Shown piece by piece: positions 1 through 6,563 of a stretch of DNA of 6,924 bases. The DNA comes from an uncultured bacterium (lineage in GTDB: Bacteria; Verrucomicrobiota; Kiritimatiellia; RFP12; UBA1067): contig CACYEO010000068.1 of assembly GCA_902773475.1 (NCBI GenBank), positions 1-6,924 on the forward strand, in the 5' to 3' direction. Made by a program: the position numbers and the translations under genes. The notes under the pieces were generated by a model. It saw nothing but the letters and a program-made list of their open reading frames with translations. It ran no database searches and had not been told where the DNA came from. The first letter of the stretch is position 1, and each line of letters opens with the position of its first letter.

Positions 1-1
1 G

Positions 2-2410
2 ACCGTGAAAGCCGTGAATTTCGCGGCGGCCCTGTACCTTGCGGTGGCCGCGCTTGTGGTGGCGTCCGAAATCTCCGGCGGCGAACCGCCGTGGCGCATC
101 GACAAATTGCTGATCCTCGCCATCGGCCTTCTCGTGCTCGTCGGCGCGATTACAGTGGTTCTGCGTCAAGGCGCAATCCTCTTGAACCGGCTGTTCTGCG
201 CCGTAAAAGGCGGCAAGGCGGTCGACCCGCCGGCGCCCGCGGAGGGGATTGCGGTTTCGGTGGACGACACGTGCCAGCGCTGGCTGCTGGGCACGGGAGT
301 GTGCTTCTTCATGATGAGCTTCGTCCTGATCGCCCTCGCGAACGTAAAGGGCGACGTCCAGGACGGCTTCATCCAAAAAGTGAAATTCATATCTTCGCAC
401 GGGATTTTTTCCATCTGGATAGGCTACGGGCTGGCATTCGGCCTTGCGGTTGCGAACCGCTGGACGGCGCCGCTCCTGCGGAACTCCCCGTTCCGCCGTG
501 CCGTCTCCGCAGTGTTCCTCGCGGCCGCCGTCCTGACGTGCGTGATTCCGGTGTGGGAAAACTACACGAACGACAACCTGATCAAACTCATGGGAAGCGC
601 CGAGCAGAACGGACACACGTTCGGCTGGCAGTTCGGCGCGTACCAGCTTGAAGGAGAACGCGCGATTTCGCGCGAACTTTCGGCTGACGAAGAACCGCTT
701 CCGAACCCCGACTGGCCCAAGCCGATGGATCCGGGCGCGCTCTTCTTCGGCGGAACGGATCCGGGGCGTTTCGTCCCGACATACATGATCTACGCGGCGG
801 ACTTCCGCCCGGACGTACACCTGATAACCCAGAACGCCCTTGCCGACGGCACGTACATGTCGGTGGAGCGCGACCTTTACGGGCACGACATCTGGATTCC
901 GGACACCGATGACGTGCAGGAGGCGTTCGAGCGGTACCGGAACGAATTCGGCGGAGACGGCGAAAACGGGCGTCTCCAGGTCACCGGCGCGCAGAACGTG
1001 ATGAAGATCAACGCCATCCTCGCGCGCATGATGTTCGACCACGAACGCCTGCGCCGCTCCTTCTACATCGAAGAGAGCTACCAGATACCGTGGATGTATC
1101 CGTACCTTGAACCGCACGGTCTGATAATGCAGATATCGAGCGACGTGTCGCGAGACGGGAAACCCGCTTCCGCGATACCGGTCTCAAACGCGACGGTGCG
1201 CGCGGACATGGATTTCTGGGACTGGTACGGCAGGCGGCTGCTGCGCGATCCGGCCTTCAAGCGCGACTTCGCCGCGCAGAAGGCGTTCGCGAAACTCAGA
1301 ACCGCCATTTCGGGAGTGTACTTCGAGCGCGGCCGCCGCGCCGAAGCCGAACAGGCCCTGCGCGAAGCGTGCCATCTCTACCCCATTTCCCCCGAATCGG
1401 TCTTCAGAACGTTCCAGACGGTCCTCACGCGCGAACCGCATCTCCACGCATCGTACGCCAAGACGGCGATGAAAGACGGACGCATGCAGGCTCCGCGCCT
1501 GACGGGTCTCGTGAATCCGGACGGGATGGACCGCCTGCTGCTGGCGATTTCGTTCATGCACGGACAGGATCCCAACAACGCAGTCGCCGCCACGCTCTGC
1601 CGCAAGGTCGAGCGTCTTGCGGAACTTCAGGAGAAATTCGCGGCGGCCGGAAAACTCGGCACCGGCGAATACGCCGAAATGTCCACGCTGTTCCGCGACA
1701 TCTCCCGCTTCGATCTTGCGCTGCACTTCGCCGAACGCGTGGCGGACGACGGGAAATTCATCGAGCCGGGACCCGTTGCGGAATGTCTGGAAACGGCCAT
1801 GTTCTCGCAATCCGCAGGACTGCGCGCGGAACTGGCGAGCCGCATCCGCAGGGCCGCGGCGTCGGGCAAGCACGCGGCCTGGTTCAAAGATCCGGACAAC
1901 GACGCCAAACTGCGCCTTGCGGCGGAGGCGGCCCTCTCCGTGGCGCTCGACGTATCCCGCTCGTCCGTGCAATCGAAAGACGCCGTCGCGAACACGTGCA
2001 TCAACGACGCCGAGGCGCTGTTCCGGCTGAGGTCCGCGAATATCGCGGCCCGGAAGGATTTCGCCGCGTTTCTGCAAATAGCGGACTTCTGCCGCAAAAT
2101 CGTGAAACTCGAGAGCGAAAATCCGCAGAGCGCGGTTTCGACGGCCGCAAAACGCATCGCGCAGCGCGCGATTTCGGGGGCGGCGCCGTTCATCGACGCG
2201 CAAGACTCGTTGAGCACGCTCATCCAGTTCGCCAACCACGCGGCGGCTTTCGGCAATCCCAGAGAGCACGAGGCCGCATTGCGCCGCGCCGTGACAGTGG
2301 ACGAGGCGACGATGCGCAAACTTGTCGGAGACGGCATGGTGGAAGCGCTCAAACGCCGGCCCGCGCCGGGCGCAAGAGCCCCGGCCGGAACGGGACTGAA
2401 CAGATACTGA
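2..2410 (+). CDS. DUF2723 (TMEM260-like) membrane protein with helical-repeat C-terminus, 5' partial
   Basis: The reading frame is open to the left edge, so the true start is probably outside the window; the GTG at 5 has no visible upstream signal. Numbering from that GTG, hydrophobic segments lie near residues 7-22, 34-54, 93-113, 131-150 and 166-184. A soluble region follows. It carries motifs I associate with PVC-bacterial DUF2723 proteins: GHTFGWQFGAYQL (203-215), LFFGGTDPGRFVPTYMIY (246-263) and ITQNALADGTYM (274-285), then FWDWYGRRLL (404-413). Around 428-462 there is a TPR-like unit (VYFERGRRAEAEQALREA, ending in a Pro), and the rest to residue 801 looks alpha-helical and Ala-rich. The family is related to human TMEM260, a protein O-mannosyltransferase, so membrane-side sugar transfer is plausible. 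However, the N-terminal catalytic part is not in view, so activity is inference. The gene ends 22 bases before nusB. A nonhomologous TPR membrane protein is the less likely alternative. Confidence 0.82.
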   Translation, partial: TVKAVNFAAALYLAVAALVVASEISGGEPPWRIDKLLILAIGLLVLVGAITVVLRQGAILLNRLFCAVKGGKAVDPPAPAEGIAVSVDDTCQRWLLGTGVCFFMMSFVLIALANVKGDVQDGFIQKVKFISSHGIFSIWIGYGLAFGLAVANRWTAPLLRNSPFRRAVSAVFLAAAVLTCVIPVWENYTNDNLIKLMGSAEQNGHTFGWQFGAYQLEGERAISRELSADEEPLPNPDWPKPMDPGALFFGGTDPGRFVPTYMIYAADFRPDVHLITQNALADGTYMSVERDLYGHDIWIPDTDDVQEAFERYRNEFGGDGENGRLQVTGAQNVMKINAILARMMFDHERLRRSFYIEESYQIPWMYPYLEPHGLIMQISSDVSRDGKPASAIPVSNATVRADMDFWDWYGRRLLRDPAFKRDFAAQKAFAKLRTAISGVYFERGRRAEAEQALREACHLYPISPESVFRTFQTVLTREPHLHASYAKTAMKDGRMQAPRLTGLVNPDGMDRLLLAISFMHGQDPNNAVAATLCRKVERLAELQEKFAAAGKLGTGEYAEMSTLFRDISRFDLALHFAERVADDGKFIEPGPVAECLETAMFSQSAGLRAELASRIRRAAASGKHAAWFKDPDNDAKLRLAAEAALSVALDVSRSSVQSKDAVANTCINDAEALFRLRSANIAARKDFAAFLQIADFCRKIVKLESENPQSAVSTAAKRIAQRAISGAAPFIDAQDSLSTLIQFANHAAAFGNPREHEAALRRAVTVDEATMRKLVGDGMVEALKRRPAPGARAPAGTGLNRY

Positions 2411-2432
2411 CGAAAACGCAAAAAACGCCAAA

Positions 2433-2969
2433 ATGAAAATAAAACGACGAGTCGGGCGCGAAAGGGCGCTGCAGCTCCTTTGCCAGTTCGACATGAATCC
2501 GCCGCAGGACATCGACGCCGCGATAAAGGGATTTTGGGAACTTGAACAATCCGCGGCCGACGAGGACACGAGCCTGAACGCTCAAGACGGCGGGCTGCCG
2601 GGGGCGGAAATCCGCGGCGCCGCCGCGCTGCCGCCTGAAGAGCGCGCTTTCACGGAAGAGCGCGCGCGCGGCGCGTGGGAAGCCCGCAAAGAACTCGACG
2701 CTCTGCTCGAAAACGTGATCAAAAACTGGGAAATCTACAGGCTCGGAACGGTCGAGCGCAACACGCTGCGTCTAGGCGCGTGGGAAATCCTGAACAAGCG
2801 GGAGGTCCCGTCCGCCGTGGTAGTGAACGAAGCGGTGGACCTTGCGAAGTATTTCTCGTCGTCGGGAGCCGGACGCTTCGTGAACGGAGTGCTCGACAAG
2901 ATCGTGCACGAAAGGCGCAACGGACGCGGCAAACCGGAATCCACCGCGGAGAAGGCGGACGCGGAATGA
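2433..2969 (+). CDS. nusB: Transcription antitermination protein NusB
   Basis: NusB pairs with ribosomal protein S10 (NusE) on boxA RNA and supports antitermination, mainly in rRNA operons. The 178-residue product starts with the family signature RRVGRERALQLLCQFD (5-20). The C-terminal domain is typical: ELDALLENVIKNWEIYRL (87-104), VERNTLRLGAWEIL (107-120), and VPSAVVVNEAVDLAKYFSS (125-143) followed by GRFVNGVLDKI (147-157). It is longer than the usual 130-160 residues because of an acidic, Ala/Gly-rich stretch at about 41-72 between the two helical halves, plus a short charged tail after 162. The ATG at 2433 is the only sensible start, because the signature begins within a few residues. No Shine-Dalgarno is visible before it; the 22-base gap and first codons are A-rich instead. 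The stop overlaps the ribD start as ATGA, which suggests translational coupling. Confidence 0.94.
   Translation: MKIKRRVGRERALQLLCQFDMNPPQDIDAAIKGFWELEQSAADEDTSLNAQDGGLPGAEIRGAAALPPEERAFTEERARGAWEARKELDALLENVIKNWEIYRLGTVERNTLRLGAWEILNKREVPSAVVVNEAVDLAKYFSSSGAGRFVNGVLDKIVHERRNGRGKPESTAEKADAE
2637..2665 (+). repeat. Short direct repeat inside the nusB insertion
   Basis: The 11-base word GAAGAGCGCGC occurs at 2637-2647 and again at 2655-2665, with a period of 18 bases (six codons). In the protein it gives EERA-FT-EERA (about residues 69-78), at the junction of the NusB insertion with the conserved C-terminal domain. The in-frame spacing fits a small slippage duplication, but chance in Ala/Glu/Arg-rich coding DNA is possible. 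Confidence 0.55.
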
Positions 2970-4117
2970 AAAATTCCGTCCAGGAAGATGCATTTTTCCT
3001 TGAAAGGGCGCTGTCGCTCGCGCGGCGCGGCGAGGGGCGCACGCGACCGAATCCGCCGGTAGGCGCGGTTATCGTGTCGGACGGCAAGATCGCCGGCGAA
3101 GGATGGCACCGGCGCTGCGGCGGCGACCACGCCGAAACCGCAGCGCTGAAAGACGCCGCGCCGATGTCCGCCGCAGCGGCCCGCGGCGCGACGATGTATG
3201 TTTCGCTGGAACCGTGTTCGAAGGCGGGGCGCGTCGGAGCGTGCACGGATGCGATAGCCGCGTCCGGCGTGAAGCGCGTGGTGTACGCGCTGCCGGATCC
3301 GAACCCGGCGAACAGGGGGAAGGCGCGGAAGGCGCTTGCAAGGCACGGAATAGAATGTACGCTTTTCAAGGGCGACCGCAGAGTGGCGGAAGAGGCGGCC
3401 GCATTGATTGCGCCTTTCGCAAAGACGATACGCACTGGACTTCCGTACGTGACGGTAAAAATCGCGATGTCGCTCGACGGGCGCATCTGCGACGGCGCCG
3501 GGAACGCGAAGTGGATATCGAGCGAAAATGCGCGCCGGCGGACGGGACTTCTGCGAGCGCGGGCGGACGCCGTGATGGTAGGCGCCGGGACGCTGCGGGC
3601 GGACGACCCGTCGCTGCTTTCGCGCACAAAACCCAATCCGGGGCTTCTGCGCATAATCGCGACGTCCGGGCGGCATCCGCTTCCGCCCGGGGCGCAAGTC
3701 TTCAACGACGGCGCAAGAGGACGCACCGTCATCCTTTGCGCGGGGCGGAAGACTCTTCCGCCCGCAACGGCAAGGCTGGCCGCGGAAAAAGGCCTGCTGG
3801 CCGCAATCGCCGCACCGTCCCTCGAAGAAGGCCTGCGCGAAATTTACAGACGCACGGGCGCGATGCACATCCTGTGCGAAGGCGGCATGAAACTGGCGGT
3901 GTCGCTGGCCGAAGCAGGACTCGCGGACGCGTGGCTGGCCGTGATCGCGCCGAAAGTCGTCGGTTCGCGGAAGATCGCGGACGCCGCGGAAATAGAATCG
4001 GCCGCCGTGCTGCCGGACTTTCCGGCCGGCGGCGGAACGTTTACGGACATTTCGATTTTGAACGATCCGCCGGCGCGGGAGCGCCGCCGGAAAACAGGAG
4101 AGACAGACAATGCCTGA
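2966..4117 (+). CDS. ribD: Bifunctional riboflavin biosynthesis deaminase/reductase RibD
   Basis: RibD deaminates the pyrimidine made from GTP by GTP cyclohydrolase II and then reduces its ribosyl side chain with NADPH, two consecutive cytosolic steps of riboflavin synthesis. The product is 383 residues, normal for the family. The N-terminal deaminase domain shows TRPNPPVGAVIV (26-37), zinc ligand and catalytic residues in HAE (55-57), and PC...C with Cys84 and Cys93; DPNP follows at 111-114. The C-terminal reductase domain shows YVTVKIAMSLDGR (161-173), AKWISS (181-186), RADAVMVGAGTLRADDP (199-215), CEGGMKL (304-310) and APKVVGSRKI (328-337). The zinc loop reads PCSKAGRVGAC where most homologues have PCSH.GR/KTPPC. 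The ATG at 2966 overlaps the nusB stop by four bases and has GGAGAAGG about ten bases upstream (2948-2955). Longer in-frame extensions into nusB are rejected because homology starts here. No other rib gene is in the window. Confidence 0.96.
   Translation: MKNSVQEDAFFLERALSLARRGEGRTRPNPPVGAVIVSDGKIAGEGWHRRCGGDHAETAALKDAAPMSAAAARGATMYVSLEPCSKAGRVGACTDAIAASGVKRVVYALPDPNPANRGKARKALARHGIECTLFKGDRRVAEEAAALIAPFAKTIRTGLPYVTVKIAMSLDGRICDGAGNAKWISSENARRRTGLLRARADAVMVGAGTLRADDPSLLSRTKPNPGLLRIIATSGRHPLPPGAQVFNDGARGRTVILCAGRKTLPPATARLAAEKGLLAAIAAPSLEEGLREIYRRTGAMHILCEGGMKLAVSLAEAGLADAWLAVIAPKVVGSRKIADAAEIESAAVLPDFPAGGGTFTDISILNDPPARERRRKTGETDNA
4067..4090 (+). other. Imperfect GC hairpin at the ribD end, just before the EF-G Shine-Dalgarno
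   Basis: The RNA can pair CGGCGC (4071-4076) with GCGCCG (4081-4086) around a GGGA loop, which fits the GNRA tetraloop pattern. One C/C mismatch (4070/4087) is followed by three more pairs (4067-4069 with 4088-4090). The structure ends five bases before the AGGAG of the next gene. It lies in coding sequence for the RibD tail (PPARERRRKTG), so it may be a by-product of Pro/Ala/Arg codons. There is no U tract, so it is not an intrinsic terminator. Confidence 0.4.
4096..4100 (+). promoter_or_regulatory. Strong Shine-Dalgarno for the EF-G gene
   Basis: AGGAG lies nine bases before the ATG at 4110 and still inside ribD. It fixes the EF-G start at 4110, eight bases upstream of the end of ribD. It is the clearest ribosome binding site in the window and suggests independent, efficient initiation despite the overlap. 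Confidence 0.85.
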
Positions 4118-6197
4118 ACAAGACGGCGGACAGCCCCTTTCCAACGTGCGCAACATCGGCGTCGTGGCGCATATCGACGCGGGAAAGACCACGACGACGG
4201 AGCGCATACTTTTCTACACCGGGCGCATACACCGCCCGGGCGAAGTCCACGAAGGCAACACCACCACGGACTTCATGGTGCAGGAAAAAGAGCGTGGAAT
4301 AACCATACAGTCCGCGGCGATATCGTGCGAATGGAAAGGCTGCGCGATAAACCTGATCGACACCCCCGGACACGTGGATTTCACCATGGAAGTCGAACGC
4401 TCGCTGCGCGTGCTCGACGGCGCGGTGTGCGTATTCTGCGCGGTGGGCGGGGTCCAGCCGCAGAGCGAAACGGTGTGGCGCCAGGCGGACCGCTACGGCG
4501 TGCCGCGCATCGCGTTCGTCAACAAGATGGACCGCATGGGCGCGGACTTCATGCGGGTAGTCTCCGAAATCCGCGAGAAACTGCGCGCGCGGGCGCTTCC
4601 GGTCGAACTGCCGGTCGGCCGCGAAGAAGATTTCAAGGGCGTGATAGATCTCCTCGAAATGAAGGCGATCGTATTCGACGAAGCGAGCGAGGGGAAGAAT
4701 TTCTCCGTGGGCGAAATCCCGGCGGAGCTGGCGGACGACGCCGCGCTCGCGCGGGCGGAACTCTGCGAATCGGTCGCCGACCTAGACGAAGATTCGGTGG
4801 AGCCGTTCCTCGAGAACGGGACGCTTTCGGCGGAACAGCTCCGCGCGGCGCTGCGCCGCATAACGGTTTCCGGCAGGGGCGTGCCGGTGCTGTGCGGCAG
4901 TTCCCTGCGCGACAAGGGCATACAGCCGCTGCTCGACGCCGTGGCCGCATATCTTCCCTGCCCGTACGACAGGCCGAGCGTGGAGGCGACGGATCTGAAG
5001 AGCGGCGAGAAAACAGTGCGCCGCCAGAGCGACCGCGAACCGCTCGCTTCGCTCGTTTTCAAGATTTCCTCCGACTCGTACGTCGGGAGGCTTTTCTTCG
5101 TGCGCGTGTATTCAGGCTCGCTGAAAAAAGGCGCGAACGTCTACAATCCGCGCACGCGGAAACGCGAACGCATCTTGAAAATCGTGCGGCTGTTCGCCGA
5201 CCAGAGGCAGGAGATCGACGAGCTGAAAGCGGGCGACATCGGCGCGGTCGTAGGGCTGAAAGACTGCACCACGGGCGACACGCTCTGCGCGGAGATGAAG
5301 CCGTGCTATCTGGAGCGGATAACCGCGCCGCAGCCTGTGATGTTCCTCGCGGTGGAGCCGAAATCGCAGGCGGACAAGGACAAGCTCGTTTCCGCGCTTG
5401 AACAGCTCGCGGCGGAAGATCCCACCTGCCAGGTGCGCACCGACGAAGAGACCGGGCAGCTCATACTGTCCGGCATGGGCGAACTGCATCTTGAAATCCT
5501 CGTAGACAGGCTGAAACGCGAATTCCGCTGTTCCGCCAATGTCGGAAAGCCGATGGTCTCCTACGCGGAAACAGTGACGGCGGAAGGCCGGTCTGAGTAC
5601 ATGTTCGACCGCGAACTCGGCGGCAAGCGCCACGCGGTGAAACTTTCGGTGCGGGTGTCGCCGCTCGAACGCGGCAAAGGGCGCAAGACGGAAGTATCGC
5701 GCGCAGTGCGCAACGCGCTTCCCGATCCGGCGCTTGCCGACTGCATCGAGCAGGGGCTTTCGGACGGCATTCTCACGGGAGTGCTTGCGCGCTATCCCAT
5801 GACCGACATCCTTGCGGAGGCCGTCGCCGTGGAAATCGTCGATCCCGAAGCGTCGGACGAAATCGCTCTGCGCGGCGCGGCGGTGATGGGCTTCCGCGAA
5901 GCGGCCGAGGCGGCAAAGCCGGAATTTCTCGAGCCGATAATGAAACTTGAAATCACCGTTCCGCCGGAATCGATGGGCGCGGTGCTCGGCGACCTCAACG
6001 CGAGACGCGGCACGGTGCTCGGCACGTCCGCGCGCGGAGACATGCAGATAGTATCGGCGCAGGTTCCGCTTGCCAGTCTGTTCGGATACGCCACGGCGAT
6101 ACGTTCGCTGACGAAAGGCCGCGCGGGATATTCCATGGAGCCGGACGAATTCGCCGTGACGCCGCGCGCGGTGCGCGAAGAACTCCTGTCGCGCTGA
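4110..6197 (+). CDS. fusA: Elongation factor G family GTPase, EF-G2 (mtEFG2/spdEFG2-like) recycling type
   Basis: This is a full-length five-domain translational GTPase of 695 residues. GTP-binding motifs are AHIDAGKT (20-27), RGIT (62-65), DTPGH (84-88), NKMD (138-141) and CGSSL (262-266). Domain II spans about 310-395, domain III about 405-480, domain IV about 481-604, and domain V about 605-675 (FLEPIMKLEITVP onward). Domain IV lacks the usual GGRGQYG signature and has FDRELGGKRHAVKLSV (499-514) instead. That resembles the DR.LG.KRH pattern of mitochondrial EF-G2 (GFM2) and bacterial spdEFG2. TDFMVQEKERGITIQSAA (53-70) and FADQRQEI (362-369) also match that class. Known members split ribosomes after termination together with RRF, while a separate EF-G does translocation; that division of labour here is inference. 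Many databases would simply label it fusA. The gene overlaps ribD by eight bases and is far from any str-operon genes, as expected for a second EF-G. Confidence 0.95.
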   Translation: MPEQDGGQPLSNVRNIGVVAHIDAGKTTTTERILFYTGRIHRPGEVHEGNTTTDFMVQEKERGITIQSAAISCEWKGCAINLIDTPGHVDFTMEVERSLRVLDGAVCVFCAVGGVQPQSETVWRQADRYGVPRIAFVNKMDRMGADFMRVVSEIREKLRARALPVELPVGREEDFKGVIDLLEMKAIVFDEASEGKNFSVGEIPAELADDAALARAELCESVADLDEDSVEPFLENGTLSAEQLRAALRRITVSGRGVPVLCGSSLRDKGIQPLLDAVAAYLPCPYDRPSVEATDLKSGEKTVRRQSDREPLASLVFKISSDSYVGRLFFVRVYSGSLKKGANVYNPRTRKRERILKIVRLFADQRQEIDELKAGDIGAVVGLKDCTTGDTLCAEMKPCYLERITAPQPVMFLAVEPKSQADKDKLVSALEQLAAEDPTCQVRTDEETGQLILSGMGELHLEILVDRLKREFRCSANVGKPMVSYAETVTAEGRSEYMFDRELGGKRHAVKLSVRVSPLERGKGRKTEVSRAVRNALPDPALADCIEQGLSDGILTGVLARYPMTDILAEAVAVEIVDPEASDEIALRGAAVMGFREAAEAAKPEFLEPIMKLEITVPPESMGAVLGDLNARRGTVLGTSARGDMQIVSAQVPLASLFGYATAIRSLTKGRAGYSMEPDEFAVTPRAVREELLSR

Positions 6198-6235
6198 CGG
6201 CCGGAGCCGCGCGGCGGAACGCCGTCACTTCGGCG
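6198..6235. other. Convergent gene junction with small hairpin
   Basis: Only 27 bases separate the EF-G stop from the stop of the opposing DRTGG gene. A perfect 10-base palindrome GCCGCGCGGC sits at 6206-6215. CGCCG (6220-6224) and CGGCG (6231-6235) can form a five-pair hairpin around a six-base loop that contains the DRTGG stop codon. Neither strand has a U tract after these structures, so calling a bidirectional terminator would be weak. This is simply the only place where one could be. Confidence 0.3.
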
Positions 6236-6563
6236 AGGCGGGAAGAGACGAGAGCGCCAGACACGCCTCGTACTGCGAAAGCGGGGATATCGCCACGGCC
6301 ACCCCCTCGCGCGCGGCGGCCGCTTTCATGTCGTCCGGCGCCGGGCGGCTGTGGCACAGCACTATCGCCTTTATTCCGGCGAGTGTGCAAACCGCTATCG
6401 TGTTCAGGTGGTTCTGGATCGTAATCAGAACTGAACCGTCCGGGGCGTGGCCCATGACGTCGGAAAGGAGATCCGAAGAATACGCGCACGAAACATCGGG
6501 CGAGATTTCCGGCGGCGTGGCGGACGAGCCTTTCACAAGCCTGAGTATTTCGGAAAAATTCAC
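6225..6563 (-). CDS. Small DRTGG-domain protein
   Basis: The 112-residue product is a stand-alone DRTGG-like domain. It begins with a short helix (MNFSEILRLVKG) and continues through AYSSDLLSDVMGHAPDGSVL (27-46), the hydrophobic strand IKAIVLC (64-70) and REGVAVAIS (85-93), ending QYEACLAL. DRTGG domains also occur in phosphotransacetylases and next to CBS domains, and are thought to bind ligands; no enzymatic activity is assigned. The start is GTG at 6563-6561, and its GTGA overlaps the stop of the upstream HATPase gene by four bases. AAAGGA lies six bases before it, which supports this start. Small DRTGG proteins paired with an RsbW-like ATPase are known in anaerobes, often beside [FeFe]-hydrogenase, PHP-domain and Fe-S genes. 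A role in sensing or signalling with its partner is inference. Confidence 0.85.
   Translation of the reverse strand: MNFSEILRLVKGSSATPPEISPDVSCAYSSDLLSDVMGHAPDGSVLITIQNHLNTIAVCTLAGIKAIVLCHSRPAPDDMKAAAAREGVAVAISPLSQYEACLALSSLPASPK

Noticed and set aside
2359..2371. GCCCG-CGC-CGGGC hairpin near the end of the first gene as a terminator
   Set aside because: It lies inside coding sequence, has a three-base loop and no following U tract, and nusB begins soon after; more likely a by-product of Pro/Arg/Ala codons.
1184..2569. A 461-codon open frame on the minus strand opposite the DUF2723-family gene and the start of nusB
   Set aside because: Its translation is Arg/Gly/Ala-rich with no recognisable motif, and it mirrors strongly supported genes. 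Long antisense frames are expected in G+C-rich coding DNA.
2675..2965. Possible longer N-terminus of ribD inside nusB
   Set aside because: RibD homology starts at the ATG at 2966, which has a Shine-Dalgarno and the usual ATGA overlap. The upstream extension is out-of-frame nusB sequence.
2735..4207. A 490-codon open frame on the minus strand opposite ribD
   Set aside because: Arg-rich shadow translation without family motifs; the opposite strand encodes complete RibD domains across nearly the whole stretch.
3103..4302. A 399-codon plus-strand frame overlapping ribD and the start of the EF-G gene
   Set aside because: Extremely Arg-rich and motif-free; it is the shifted frame of ribD and cannot coexist with it as a gene of similar support.
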